Counted from the stretch's first letter, positions 24,919 to 34,523 are shown. The stretch: DNA of 51,539 bases from Candidatus Thalassarchaeaceae archaeon (GCA_030747485.1 JASLKP010000010.1:1-51539); one strand, 5' to 3'. The notes: generated by a model not told the origin, from the letters alone. Translations and numbers: made by a program.

Positions 24919-25845
24919 TCAGAGTCCCTTTTCCCGAAGCGATTCTAGGGCATCTCGTTGTTCTTTTGAGAGAGATTCTTGCTCCAGTAACGTAAACTCA
25001 ATATCCAAATCTGCACCAGAAAAACCCTGATTTGGCAATCGTTTTCGATCTCCGATTCTCGTTTCTGGAGCGACCTTCACTGAAACCGTTTTTCCCGCAG
25101 GAGTGGAGATGCGAATCTCTCCACCGAGCATGAGTGTTGAATAGGGTGTGGGCACTTCCTGAATGAGGTAGTCACCTTCCCATCGGCGACCTTCTTCAGC
25201 ATCAATTCTAAGGGTCATCGTCAAATCCCCAGGCTCGCCACTTGGATGCTCGTTACCCATCTTTGGTAATTTCAATTGTTGACCGTGTTTTGCACCCTTT
25301 GGAACCTCAATTGTGAACTTGCTTTTTTTCCGCCGAACGCCGAGATTATTACAATGAGCACAGCCCCTAGCATTACACTCAGTACATCGACGTAATCGAT
25401 TGACTGTGAATTGAACCTTCCCTCCTGTCATGGCTTGTTCAATGTCAATATCTAATGGTGCATTCATGTCTGCACCCTTGGCAGAATGAGGACGTGTTGG
25501 AGCGGTTCGAGTCTGTCCAAAGGGAGATGAGGAATGTCGGGGATCTGCACCCATGAATTGACGGAGCATGTCACCCAAATCCATACCACCCATTCCACCA
25601 GACATGTCTCCAAATCCACCGAAGGCTTGCTTCATCTGTTGTTCCTCATCATATTGACGACGCTTGTCAGGTGTTTCCAGTTGTTCCCAAGCACTTTGAA
25701 CAGCCTTGAATCGTTCTTCGGAAGCTGAATCATCGGGGTTTCGATCAGGGTGATATTGGCGAGCTAATCGACGGAACGCACGCTTAATTTCTGCGTGCGG
25801 GGCATCTTTCGAGACGCCCAGTGTCTGGTAGGGGTCAACCGCCAT
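24919..25845 (-). CDS. DnaJ-like co-chaperone with a single zinc-binding cluster
   Basis: 308 residues. J domain at 1-70 with the HPD motif in RQYHPDRNPDD, which stimulates Hsp70 ATPase. A Gly/Met-rich linker (FGGFGDMSGGMGGMDLG) follows. The central region has only CTECNARGCAHC, one C-x2-C ... C-x2-C cluster instead of the four C-x2-C-x-G-x-G repeats of type I DnaJ, then two C-terminal beta domains (FTIEVPKGAKHGQQLKLP and later GGEIRISTPAGKTVSVKVAP). Intermediate between type I and CbpA-like proteins. No dnaK or grpE is in the window. Confidence 0.92.
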   Translation of the reverse strand: MAVDPYQTLGVSKDAPHAEIKRAFRRLARQYHPDRNPDDSASEERFKAVQSAWEQLETPDKRRQYDEEQQMKQAFGGFGDMSGGMGGMDLGDMLRQFMGADPRHSSSPFGQTRTAPTRPHSAKGADMNAPLDIDIEQAMTGGKVQFTVNRLRRCTECNARGCAHCNNLGVRRKKSKFTIEVPKGAKHGQQLKLPKMGNEHPSGEPGDLTMTLRIDAEEGRRWEGDYLIQEVPTPYSTLMLGGEIRISTPAGKTVSVKVAPETRIGDRKRLPNQGFSGADLDIEFTLLEQESLSKEQRDALESLREKGL

Positions 25846-25926
25846 CAGAGGACCCTCATCGACGATGGGCCTTGAATCTGCGGCTCAAAGCGAACGCTGA
25901 TGGGCGGACTGTGAACTGCACGATAC

Positions 25927-27186
25927 ATGGCGGATGACACAGAGGGGGTTGTGCGCTATACCAATGCGTGGCTCATCGATGTGGATGGGACACCCCATCA
26001 AGGTGATTTCATACTACAACCAAATGGCTCTTGGTTGCGTAGTTTGGGAGATGAAGATGTAGAACATACAATCGATGGGAGTGACCGTCTAATTACGAGG
26101 TCTTTTCAGAATTGGCATACTCATCTCGCGATGGTTTTGAATCGTTCAATGGGTGAAGGGCTACCATTGATGAAATGGTTGGAAGAAAGTATCTTTCCGA
26201 CTGAAAAACGCCTGACTGCGGACTTTGTTGAAATCGGAACGAAAGCCGCGGCAGCAGAACTCATCGCGACAGGAACATCCTTCGCATGTGACATGTATTA
26301 CCATCCCGATGTGGTCGCAGAAGCACTCGCAGAATCGGGGCTTCGTGGGATTGTTTGCGGACCCATTACCGATTTTCCAACGCCATCCTATCCGACTGGA
26401 AGTGGTGAAGCATTACAGAAAATGGATCGATTACTGGCCACAGGAGGACCCAATCATCGCATAGAATTCGGGATTGGAACCCATGCCGTTTACACCTGTT
26501 CAACTGAAACTCTTCTGACGGCATCTGAAATGGCTGCTCGCCATCAGTGCAGATTACACATCCATACTAGCGAAACAAGACAAGAGGTCGCTGATTGCCA
26601 TGCCAAACACGGTATGTATCCAATCGAATATTTGGACAGCATAGATTACTTCCAGGAAGGGACGGTTTGCGCGCATTGTGGATGGTTAACAAAACGTGAA
26701 ATGCGCATTTTATCCGGACATGAGGCCCATGCAGTACATTGTCCTACATCGAACATGAAACTAGCAACGGGAGGGACCATGTCCTACCCAGCGATGATTG
26801 ATGCAGGTGTTGATGTGCGATTGGGAACGGATGGCGCCGCCAGTAACAATGCACTGGATATGCGCAGTGAAATGAAAATGGCCAGTTTAATTCAAAAACA
26901 TGACCACTGGGATGCTACGATTCTAGATCCTGTGGAATCATACGAGATGGCAGTACGTGGTTCCAAGGACTGGGTGACATGGAATCTAGATGATATCAGG
27001 ATGCGTCCCATTGGCAAAGATGGGCGACGTCTATTATCCAATTTAATTTACAGTCAGGGACAGTGTTTGGATATGTGGGTAGATGGTCAACCACTCCGAC
27101 TGAATGGTACCACAAGGTCTCTCGATGAGCAAGCAATCATTGCTGAACTGGATGATGCTGTGTCAAAATATTACGAGAACCTCTAG
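25927..27186 (+). CDS. Amidohydrolase, 5-methylthioadenosine/S-adenosylhomocysteine deaminase-like
   Basis: TIM-barrel metal-dependent deaminase, 419 residues. Metal and catalytic residues: NWHTHLAM (HxH), LHIHTSETRQEV (metal His plus catalytic Glu region), AVHCPTSNMKLATGG (His), LGTDGAASNN (metal Asp). This is the MtaD/SAH-deaminase/TrzN group, which deaminates adenosyl compounds in methyl-cycle salvage; guanine- or cytosine-type activity cannot be excluded. Divergent from the DnaJ-like gene across 81 nt. Followed after 24 nt by a lipoprotein gene. Confidence 0.9.
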   Translation: MADDTEGVVRYTNAWLIDVDGTPHQGDFILQPNGSWLRSLGDEDVEHTIDGSDRLITRSFQNWHTHLAMVLNRSMGEGLPLMKWLEESIFPTEKRLTADFVEIGTKAAAAELIATGTSFACDMYYHPDVVAEALAESGLRGIVCGPITDFPTPSYPTGSGEALQKMDRLLATGGPNHRIEFGIGTHAVYTCSTETLLTASEMAARHQCRLHIHTSETRQEVADCHAKHGMYPIEYLDSIDYFQEGTVCAHCGWLTKREMRILSGHEAHAVHCPTSNMKLATGGTMSYPAMIDAGVDVRLGTDGAASNNALDMRSEMKMASLIQKHDHWDATILDPVESYEMAVRGSKDWVTWNLDDIRMRPIGKDGRRLLSNLIYSQGQCLDMWVDGQPLRLNGTTRSLDEQAIIAELDDAVSKYYENL

Positions 27187-27210
27187 AACCTCGACCGATT
27201 AGCCAACCTG

Positions 27211-28236
27211 ATGAAGGCCAGAATTGGCATGGTGGTCTTGATGGCCGCTGTCATGATTTTTCCTGCATTCACTGGATGTTTTGGTCAAGAGAAAACCAAA
27301 GACCAACCACTTGAAGAAATTCGACTAAATCATTTGAGAATGAAAGGTACTCATAATTCGTATCATCTGAAAACACCTGGTGTTTGGGCATTGAATGCAG
27401 AATACAATTTCACTCATTCAGACTTGGACGTACAGGCTGACAGATTGGGCGTTCGACAATTTGAGATCGATGTTCATTATAGTTCCAAGAATGGCCTTGA
27501 GGTATACCATACCATGTGGGACTATGCCTCTAGTTGTGCATTGTTCACAAGTTGTATGCAACTCTTGTTGAATTGGTCCACTGAACACCCTGAACACGCA
27601 CCAATTTGGATATTTGTTGAACCCAAAGATGAGCCTTCTATGGTGGAGGAAATCGACATACTTGAGATGATTCAAACCGATATCAATGCAACTTGGCCAA
27701 GAGAGAGGACAATCACTCCATCCGATGTACAAGGAGATGCTTTGACGTTGCGAGACGCAATTGTCAATCAGGGTTGGCCCACGTTAGAAGAAAGTCGAGG
27801 GAAAGTACTCTTCGTACTTCTCGATAAAACAGAGATTAGAGATCTCTACGTTGAACGAAATCCTACTCTTGAGAATCAATCCATGTTTGCCATCGTAGAT
27901 GAAGCAGAATCATTGGCTTCAATTGTATCATTGATTGATCCGATTGATCAACAAGAGCGATTATCGGAGGCATCGGCAACTGGATTCATGGTACGCACGC
28001 GACCAGATGCTGCAACGGTTGAAGCTCAAGCTGGAGATTATACACGATTTGCTTCCGCACTCACATCTGGAGCGAATTTTATCACAACTGATTTTCCAGG
28101 AAATGATCGTGAAATCCAATATGCCATTTGGTTGCCTGAAGGTCCGGTCATGTGCCATCCTGAACGCGCACCACCACATTGTACAACCGGGATGATTGAA
28201 CCATGGGGAAATTACACACCCATCTCAACAGGGTAA
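27211..28236 (+). CDS. Secreted lipoprotein, PI-PLC X-domain-like phosphodiesterase (Ca2+-dependent PI-PLC1 type)
   Basis: 341 residues. A signal peptide with lipobox PAFTGC predicts a membrane-anchored, extracytoplasmic lipoprotein. The catalytic TIM-barrel opening RMKGTHNSYH has the first catalytic His; LGVRQFEIDVHY supplies the metal-binding Glu/Asp, and GLEVYHTMWD the second His. The end (AGDYTRFASALTSGANFITTDFP) is typical of PLC-like/glycerophosphodiester phosphodiesterase barrels. Would cleave phosphodiesters of environmental lipids or inositol compounds. Uncommon in archaea. Confidence 0.85.
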   Translation: MKARIGMVVLMAAVMIFPAFTGCFGQEKTKDQPLEEIRLNHLRMKGTHNSYHLKTPGVWALNAEYNFTHSDLDVQADRLGVRQFEIDVHYSSKNGLEVYHTMWDYASSCALFTSCMQLLLNWSTEHPEHAPIWIFVEPKDEPSMVEEIDILEMIQTDINATWPRERTITPSDVQGDALTLRDAIVNQGWPTLEESRGKVLFVLLDKTEIRDLYVERNPTLENQSMFAIVDEAESLASIVSLIDPIDQQERLSEASATGFMVRTRPDAATVEAQAGDYTRFASALTSGANFITTDFPGNDREIQYAIWLPEGPVMCHPERAPPHCTTGMIEPWGNYTPISTG

Positions 28237-28280
28237 GGGATGCCTTGATGGATTAGATGAACTCGGAGGGGATGAGCAAC

Positions 28281-29450
28281 ATGTCAGAAGGTGTAGGGAT
28301 TGATGAAAATCAATTTGAAGGATGGGGTGGATTAATCGATGCGATCAATCCAATCAAAGGCAAGTTGAATTTCCTCTTAATTGCAATGCCTGTAGCCATT
28401 TATGCAACATATTTTGCACATAATGCTGCTCTCGCATTCATCGCTTCGATGGTCGCTATTATGCCACTTGCTTTCCTCATGGGGCGAGCAACTGAAGAGA
28501 TTGCTTTACGCACGGGAGAGGCTCTCGGAGGTTTGCTGAATGCAACATTTGGAAATGCTGCTGAAATGATTATTGCAGGGATTGCAATCTTCGCTGCTGC
28601 TGAACACTATGGGAGCGGCGATACTGCATCTGGAGACGATATGGTGCAAGTGGTCAAAGCCTCTCTCATTGGTTCCATCATTGGAAATTTATTGCTCGTT
28701 CTTGGGCTTGCATTCGTTTGGGGTGGCATCCATCACAAAGAACAGGCATTTTCAACCACGGCTGTCGGTGCAAATGGTTCACTATTGCTATTGGCAGTCA
28801 TTACATTGACCATTCCAACAGCATTTATGTTGACGACTGAAAATCCACAAGATGCGATTATTGGTACACTCAATTTGTCTCATGCAGCGGCAATAATCCT
28901 GATTGCATTGTATGGTTTATTTCTTCTATTTCAATTGCGAACACATCAGGATCTTTTCGCAACGGATGGAACCCACGAAGAAGTAGCTCACATGTCAAAC
29001 AAAGAGGCAGCAGTATTACTCATCGGTGCAACATTGATGGTCGCATGGATGGCAGAAATTCTAGTTCATTCCATTTCTGTTGGAGCGTCTGAACTGGGTC
29101 TCAAACCACTCTTCATTGGTGTGATTCTACTGCCTTTGTTCGGCAATGCTGCCGAGCACTTCACCGCCGTCACTGTAGCAGCAAAAGACAAAATGGATTT
29201 GTCATTTGCAATCGCAGTTGGTTCTTCCACACAAATAGCAGTCTTTGTTGCACCACTGATGGTCCTCCTCGCATGGACACAAGGTGTCGATTTGTCATTC
29301 GACTTTGGTACGTTTGAGACCATTGCAGTATTCCTTTCAGTACTCATTGCCAATGCCATTGCTGCAGATGGAAAGAGTAACTGGTTGGAAGGCGCAATGT
29401 TACTAGGAGCGTATGCGATTCTAGCCATTGCTTTCTTCTTACATCCGTGA
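28281..29450 (+). CDS. CaCA-family Ca2+/H+ (cation/proton) antiporter
   Basis: Membrane antiporter exporting Ca2+ or other cations, with about 11 helices and the two alpha repeats that form the ion site: LNATFGNAAEMIIAGIA and PLFGNAAEHFTAVTVAAKDK, then IAVGSSTQIAVFVAP. The paired GNAAE motifs with their acidic residues define the CAX branch. In-frame ATGs at 28257, 28272 and 28281; GGAGG at 28264-28270 best serves 28281. Together with the neighbouring PLC-like lipoprotein it may point to calcium-linked surface chemistry, which is speculation. Confidence 0.93.
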   Translation: MSEGVGIDENQFEGWGGLIDAINPIKGKLNFLLIAMPVAIYATYFAHNAALAFIASMVAIMPLAFLMGRATEEIALRTGEALGGLLNATFGNAAEMIIAGIAIFAAAEHYGSGDTASGDDMVQVVKASLIGSIIGNLLLVLGLAFVWGGIHHKEQAFSTTAVGANGSLLLLAVITLTIPTAFMLTTENPQDAIIGTLNLSHAAAIILIALYGLFLLFQLRTHQDLFATDGTHEEVAHMSNKEAAVLLIGATLMVAWMAEILVHSISVGASELGLKPLFIGVILLPLFGNAAEHFTAVTVAAKDKMDLSFAIAVGSSTQIAVFVAPLMVLLAWTQGVDLSFDFGTFETIAVFLSVLIANAIAADGKSNWLEGAMLLGAYAILAIAFFLHP

Positions 29451-29456
29451 AGTGAT

Positions 29457-29981
29457 ATGATGCGTAGAGTCTTTCTCATTCTGAGTGGACTCTGTGCATT
29501 GGGCATGATTGGTGGATTGATTGGATTTGAATTCGATGACACTGCTGAAGATGTGCCCGTTCCACCCCCTGGAACGGGGGTTGGATTCTCAGATGAACCC
29601 CTAGAAGATTCGGGAGTTCCAGCATGGCTAATTGATGTCGAAGCTGAACTTTCGTGGGATGCTGATGTCTGGGTTGGAATTGTTACGGAAGCCGAAAAGG
29701 ATCGTTGTGCACCAGACGGAGGATTGTCAACATCATGTGGCCCCAGTACAACGAAGTTCGTTGCAGGTGGACCTGACACAGATGATGTCAAATCGTTTAC
29801 GTGGGCTGTTGAATCTGGAACCCATTATCCGACAGCAGGGCAATCATTCACAGGAACTGAATCGTCCTTTGACGTGAACTACACAATTCATGTTCAGATG
29901 TCATGGACTGGCCTGCTCATTCTAGGCATTCTTGGCTCAGGGTTTCTTGTCTTGAGTTTCCCACAATTTCGATTCTGGTGA
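29457..29981 (+). CDS. Membrane-anchored extracytoplasmic protein, unknown
   Basis: 174 residues: an N-terminal transmembrane or signal helix (VFLILSGLCALGMIGGLIGF), an acidic external domain of about 110 residues with two Cys (DRCAPDGG and TSCGPS, possible disulfide), and a C-terminal transmembrane helix (LLILGILGSGFLVLSF). No family recognised. Spaced 6 nt from the antiporter gene and 6 nt from the AK6 gene, so part of the same run of tightly packed genes. Confidence 0.75.
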   Translation: MMRRVFLILSGLCALGMIGGLIGFEFDDTAEDVPVPPPGTGVGFSDEPLEDSGVPAWLIDVEAELSWDADVWVGIVTEAEKDRCAPDGGLSTSCGPSTTKFVAGGPDTDDVKSFTWAVESGTHYPTAGQSFTGTESSFDVNYTIHVQMSWTGLLILGILGSGFLVLSFPQFRFW

Positions 29982-29987
29982 TGTCTG

Positions 29988-30536
29988 ATGACCGTTGATG
30001 CACCTGTCCGAATTGCAGTTACTGGAACACCTGGAACTGGAAAGACGACGCTATGTGTTTCATCGGGATGGGATTATCAAAGCGTTGCTGAATTAGCAAC
30101 ATCCAATGGATGTATTGAGAATACGGACCCCAACGATGGAGCCGCCCCTGTCGATGTCGAAAGATTACACAATTTGTTGCTTGAATCATGGGAAAAGACC
30201 GACAAGCCCACACTCATTGATGGACACCTTTCTCATCATTTGCCAGTGGATGCGATTCTCATTTTGAGATGTCATCCTGATACTCTACGAAACCGTTTAC
30301 AAGCGCGTGATTATTCAATGGAAAAAACCGATGAAAATACCGAGAGTGAACTCATCGGTGTGATTGCCTCGGAATGCTATGCAAATACTGGAATCCCTTG
30401 CATTGAAATGGATGGTTCGACACTGAATACTCAAGAGATATTCGATAGATTACAGGCATGGATTACAGATGGTTTCAAACCCCCTCGACCAAACGAACCT
30501 ACAGATTGGATTGCGATAATCCATGGCGGTGATTGA
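29988..30536 (+). CDS. AK6/Fap7-type adenylate kinase-like NTPase
   Basis: 182 residues. P-loop GTPGTGKTT near the N-terminus, NMP-binding region around PTLIDGHLSHHLPVD (the family HLS motif with DGH), ILRCHPDTLRNRLQARDYS with the LID region. Eukaryotic Fap7/hCINAP and its archaeal relative act in late small-subunit rRNA maturation with uS11, and have adenylate kinase activity. The HLSHHLP segment is a strong family match. Directly abuts the CDP-alcohol phosphatidyltransferase gene with no spacer. Confidence 0.92.
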   Translation: MTVDAPVRIAVTGTPGTGKTTLCVSSGWDYQSVAELATSNGCIENTDPNDGAAPVDVERLHNLLLESWEKTDKPTLIDGHLSHHLPVDAILILRCHPDTLRNRLQARDYSMEKTDENTESELIGVIASECYANTGIPCIEMDGSTLNTQEIFDRLQAWITDGFKPPRPNEPTDWIAIIHGGD

Positions 30537-31214
30537 ATGGCATTTGAGAAAGGAAGAGAAAAATGGACTCGATTCCAACAACCAATCGTCGACAAAATGG
30601 CCAATGTAGACCCTGCGACTCTCACGTGGATTAGTGTCGTCTTTGCAGGCCTTTGTTGCTGGCTATTGGCCACGGCTGGTCGTGATGAAAATGGCGCATG
30701 GATGTTGCTAGGTTCACTGGTCATGTTGGCAATTGCAGCGGTGTTGGATGCCCTTGATGGAGCGGTAGCACGAACACACAACAAAGTCTCAAAGTATGGC
30801 GATTGGTTAGACCATACCATCGACCGTGTTGTCGATCTTTCATTACTCATTGCGATTGGAGTGAACTCTGCTTGGATTGAAATTCAATGGCTCGGTTGGG
30901 CTGCAGCCACATTGACCCTCCTTGGCTCGTATATGGGAACCCAATCCCAGTCGGTTGGCTTGGGTCGAAATTACGGTGGATTTAGCCGAGCCGATCGACT
31001 CGTGACAACTGCAATTGGAATCATCTTTGCATCCCTCCAAGTGTTCTTTGAATGGGGTGATTTGACGGTTCCAAGCGCAATCGCTGATTTTACGACAATT
31101 GAGGCGATTAATGGATTGACTGCAATCTTGATTATCTCACTCTTGGGGGGCGTTTGGACGTTCCTCATTCGGGCAACTAAGGCGCGAAGGGCTTTGTTGG
31201 ATGCAGGAGAATAA
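30537..31214 (+). CDS. CDP-alcohol phosphatidyltransferase (archaetidylinositol phosphate synthase-like)
   Basis: Integral membrane enzyme joining CDP-archaeol to a polar head group. 225 residues with about six helices. The family active site DGx2ARx8Gx3Dx3D is complete in DALDGAVARTHNKVSKYGDW continuing LDHTID. Archaeal relatives next to an AK6 gene are archaetidylinositol-phosphate synthases; glycerol phosphate or serine as acceptor is also possible. A hairpin-forming repeat lies 26 nt after the stop. Confidence 0.9.
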   Translation: MAFEKGREKWTRFQQPIVDKMANVDPATLTWISVVFAGLCCWLLATAGRDENGAWMLLGSLVMLAIAAVLDALDGAVARTHNKVSKYGDWLDHTIDRVVDLSLLIAIGVNSAWIEIQWLGWAAATLTLLGSYMGTQSQSVGLGRNYGGFSRADRLVTTAIGIIFASLQVFFEWGDLTVPSAIADFTTIEAINGLTAILIISLLGGVWTFLIRATKARRALLDAGE

Positions 31215-31240
31215 CCGCAGAACTGCAGAAGGCTCTCTCA

Positions 31241-31258
31241 ACCCGCCTTTAGGCGGGT
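31241..31258 (+). terminator. ACCCGCC-TTTA-GGCGGGT hairpin after the phosphatidyltransferase gene
   Basis: Perfect 7-bp GC-rich stem with a 4-nt loop, 26 nt past the stop and about 60 nt before the next start. There is no T run after it, so it may act as a transcript-end stabiliser or a weak terminator rather than a classical intrinsic terminator. Confidence 0.45.
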
Positions 31259-31316
31259 CGAGCGGCGTCAGCCTCAAATGGGCCGCGAGTGCACGGAGCA
31301 AACACGAGGCGACGCC

Positions 31317-34300
31317 ATGTACACACAATCTTCCCGTGTCCCACTGCTCCTGACAGCACTTCTATTGGGTTCATTGATGGTCTGGACGCCTACTGTTGAA
31401 GCCGCAGGAAACAGCAGTGATGAATCAGATTTGCAAGCTCAAAACATCATCGCCATGTTCGACAGTGTCACTGAACAAACATCCGTTCATTGGGCAAATG
31501 TGCAAACCAGTAATTTCCCTCTAATGCAACAAATGCAAGACACTCGATATCTTGTATATCGCCACAGTGGGCCGCTAAACGAATCCGTGATCATCCAAAA
31601 TGGATTGGAACCGTGGGACAATGTCTCTGCCTGCCCTGCTGGTGAGAACATTGCAAATTGCCCAGGGATGACATTCCAGAGCACATACCCACTGCCTGCA
31701 GGTACCAACGGAACATTCTACTACGCCATTGTGACATATTTCACAAATAACAACACCATGGTCGGAAATTTCGTCCATGGCGAAGCAAATGTGTCCGAGG
31801 GTGTTTCAGAGATTACCAACCCAGTTACAGCACCTTTCTTTGTCCAAGCGATTTATGATTCAAGTTTAGCAGTCACAGATATCTCTTGGATTAATCTGAA
31901 CACGATTGTACCATTTTCTCTTCCTGAAGTTGGACCGTCTGCATATTCAATCAACATCTATCGCCACAACCAACAAGCGGAACGAAGTAATTGGATGACC
32001 ATGAATCATTTTCTAATCACAACTCTGGTTGCTGGAGAAACATCGTTTAGATACACAGTTCCTGCTGAAACCGATGATGATCTATTCTACTCAGTCACAT
32101 ATGACTACATGGGTTACGAAGATGTAAGATTCCTCGGAACCAATACTCTAACCAATCCCGTTCATGAAGATAATATCGCTCCTATCTCAGTCACTGATGT
32201 TGAAGCCTCATTCTCCGCTGAACCCGCTGGAGGTACCGGAAATACAACGATTTCATGGACTGATATCGATGGTGAAAATGGTGAGACATACCACATCTGG
32301 AGATCTGGGATGCCAATCAACGACACCACAAACATCGGAGTTGAACTCGTCGGTGAAATTCCAGGTGGCTACGGATTCTATCAACATGAAGTTGAGAGAG
32401 GAATGTTGGGCTTGGCATATTACGCTGTGACTGCTTCTGATGCCAATGGAAATCACAACAGTACTGTATCGGCTAGTGCATCTATTTCATTGGAGAATGC
32501 TGTCGAAGAGGATACATTCACGCCATGGATTGCCGAACCGACTGACGTGATTGCAACGTATCTTGGCAACTCACAATCATTGATTACTTGGACTGACCAA
32601 CTTGGCGTGGAAGGTGAAACATATCACGTCTGGCGCTCAAGTGAGCGACTAACATCGTTATCTAATCTAAACCTCGTTGCTGAACTCATTGCCACCATCC
32701 CCGACAGTGTGGAATCAGTGACTGTGGATGTCCCACCTGATGTTGATCGGACCAGTTACTATTGTGTCTCTTCGTTGGCTCGTTACAGTCATTCTGCACA
32801 ACCATACGAAGATTTGAGATTCCAGCAGAATTGTGCTAACGCTGACCCCTTCGTATTTGGTAGTGCAGCACCAATCACTGAAGATACACTGAGGCCAGCA
32901 ATGGCAGTGTTAACATCTGCTACAATGAATGACCAAGCTGGTCAGAAAATTTCGCTTCTAACTTGGGTAAACAACATGGATGAAAATGATGAGACCTACC
33001 AATTGTGGGCTCATCACGGTGATCCATTTGGTGGAAATGAATCAATCATGAATGGCGATATTGCTCTTGATGATGGATGGGTTCCTGTACAGGACCCCGT
33101 TTCTGCCCCTTACAACAACGTGCCATCTTTTTCTCTTGCAATTAATTTAGATGATGAATTGGACCAAAACACATGGTATGCAGTGACCACAACTGATCAA
33201 TGGGGCAATCTAAACACCGACTTCACACGTGGACAAAATGCAAAAATGGTTCACGAAGACACCACTCCGGCCACTGTATCAATGGAAGTCGTAGATGGGA
33301 GTGGGCAGGCATTAGATTCACTTCGTGCTGGACAATACAAAATGCGTGTTTATGTCAGTGAGGCATTGAGTGAATATCCAATCATCAATATTACGACATC
33401 TGATTATTACGTCGACTCATTGGGCGTCATCATTGGAGGTCATGCATTTACAGAACAGACTTCAGCAGTACGTGCAGACCCAATTCCTGGAGTTGAAAAT
33501 GGATACCAATATCCATTTGAAATTCTGAATACAATGGATACGTCTGAAATCAGGGCAATTGTATCGATTCGAGACGTCGCGAACAATGTAGGTACTGTTG
33601 ATTTGACTGGTTGGTCTATTGATGCAAAATTACCTGAGATTGAAGTCTATGCTCCGGCACCAACCAGTTTGTATCTGTACGGTGAGTCAATTCACGTATA
33701 TGGTGCTGTAACGGATGATGTGGAGATTAACTCAGTACAAATCAAATTTAGATGGAAAGATTCTGGACTCACGAGAGAAACTGAATGGACTGATGTCACT
33801 GATTTAACACCACATGAGTCCGATGCGAGTACCCTTGTCTTTGAGTGGTGGGAGCCAGCAGCAACTTTCGTAGATCTAGGTTCAAATCAACGCGTATTCT
33901 TGCGAGCCACTGATACTTCAGGAAACGAGGTCGAATGGGAATCTCAATTCACAGTTGACCATTGTATTCGAACAGTATTGGATTTCTCGACGGCATGTGA
34001 TGGTCAATCTAATCTGGAACCTGCTGAGGCTGAGGCTGAAGACGAACCTGGACTCTTTGATGGGGTCTATCTGATGATTTACATTCTGGGCGCAGTCAAC
34101 CTCGTACTACTCATTGTCGCTATGATGAGTCTCGTGTTGATGAACAGTGATGGTAAGAAGAAGAAGGGTGACGACGACGAGGAAGACGATGACTGGATGA
34201 TGGAATTCATGGGCGGCAGTAGTGGCGGCGATGATGGTGATTCGGGTTCTGCTGCTGATGTGCGCAGTGACATGGATAATTTGGCAGAAGGCGCAACCGA

Positions 34301-34523
34301 GCGTACCGATGTTGATGACCCATTCGCTGCTTCCGAAGGACGTGACCGTAAGCGTCGAGAAAAGAAAACCAAGAAAGAAGAAGTCGTTGAAGATGTCAGT
34401 GATGATGATGATGATGATGACGAATTTGATGATGAAGATGATTGGGATGATGAGGATACATCGGAGAAACCCAAGCGGAAATCAGTGAAGAAAAAGCGCA
34501 AGTCGGTTAAGCGTAGGAAATGA
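31317..34523 (+). CDS. Giant surface protein with FN3-like repeats, one C-terminal TM and charged cytoplasmic tail
   Basis: 1068 residues from ATG 31317. Signal peptide (VPLLLTALLLGSLMVWTPTVEA), then an extracellular region with about five copies of a degenerate FN3-like unit marked by W-x(8-11)-ETYHxWR (clear examples GETYHIWRSG, GETYHVWRSS, DETYQLWAH; more diverged at VHWANV and DISWIN). A beta-rich region follows, with one transmembrane helix (MIYILGAVNLVLLIVAMMSLVL). The cytoplasmic tail is first acidic, with a run of seven Asp, then ends in a Lys/Arg-rich stretch (KPKRKSVKKKRKSVKRRK). Probably a cell-surface or S-layer-associated adhesin; no enzymatic motif seen. Confidence 0.85.
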   Translation: MYTQSSRVPLLLTALLLGSLMVWTPTVEAAGNSSDESDLQAQNIIAMFDSVTEQTSVHWANVQTSNFPLMQQMQDTRYLVYRHSGPLNESVIIQNGLEPWDNVSACPAGENIANCPGMTFQSTYPLPAGTNGTFYYAIVTYFTNNNTMVGNFVHGEANVSEGVSEITNPVTAPFFVQAIYDSSLAVTDISWINLNTIVPFSLPEVGPSAYSINIYRHNQQAERSNWMTMNHFLITTLVAGETSFRYTVPAETDDDLFYSVTYDYMGYEDVRFLGTNTLTNPVHEDNIAPISVTDVEASFSAEPAGGTGNTTISWTDIDGENGETYHIWRSGMPINDTTNIGVELVGEIPGGYGFYQHEVERGMLGLAYYAVTASDANGNHNSTVSASASISLENAVEEDTFTPWIAEPTDVIATYLGNSQSLITWTDQLGVEGETYHVWRSSERLTSLSNLNLVAELIATIPDSVESVTVDVPPDVDRTSYYCVSSLARYSHSAQPYEDLRFQQNCANADPFVFGSAAPITEDTLRPAMAVLTSATMNDQAGQKISLLTWVNNMDENDETYQLWAHHGDPFGGNESIMNGDIALDDGWVPVQDPVSAPYNNVPSFSLAINLDDELDQNTWYAVTTTDQWGNLNTDFTRGQNAKMVHEDTTPATVSMEVVDGSGQALDSLRAGQYKMRVYVSEALSEYPIINITTSDYYVDSLGVIIGGHAFTEQTSAVRADPIPGVENGYQYPFEILNTMDTSEIRAIVSIRDVANNVGTVDLTGWSIDAKLPEIEVYAPAPTSLYLYGESIHVYGAVTDDVEINSVQIKFRWKDSGLTRETEWTDVTDLTPHESDASTLVFEWWEPAATFVDLGSNQRVFLRATDTSGNEVEWESQFTVDHCIRTVLDFSTACDGQSNLEPAEAEAEDEPGLFDGVYLMIYILGAVNLVLLIVAMMSLVLMNSDGKKKKGDDDEEDDDWMMEFMGGSSGGDDGDSGSAADVRSDMDNLAEGATERTDVDDPFAASEGRDRKRREKKTKKEEVVEDVSDDDDDDDEFDDEDDWDDEDTSEKPKRKSVKKKRKSVKRRK

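Noticed and set aside
26585..26591. AGGTCGC copy
   Set aside because: Lies inside the amidohydrolase gene without TTAA 15 nt upstream. Other copies at 2946 and 3902 are also in coding sequence without the spacing, so they are treated as chance.
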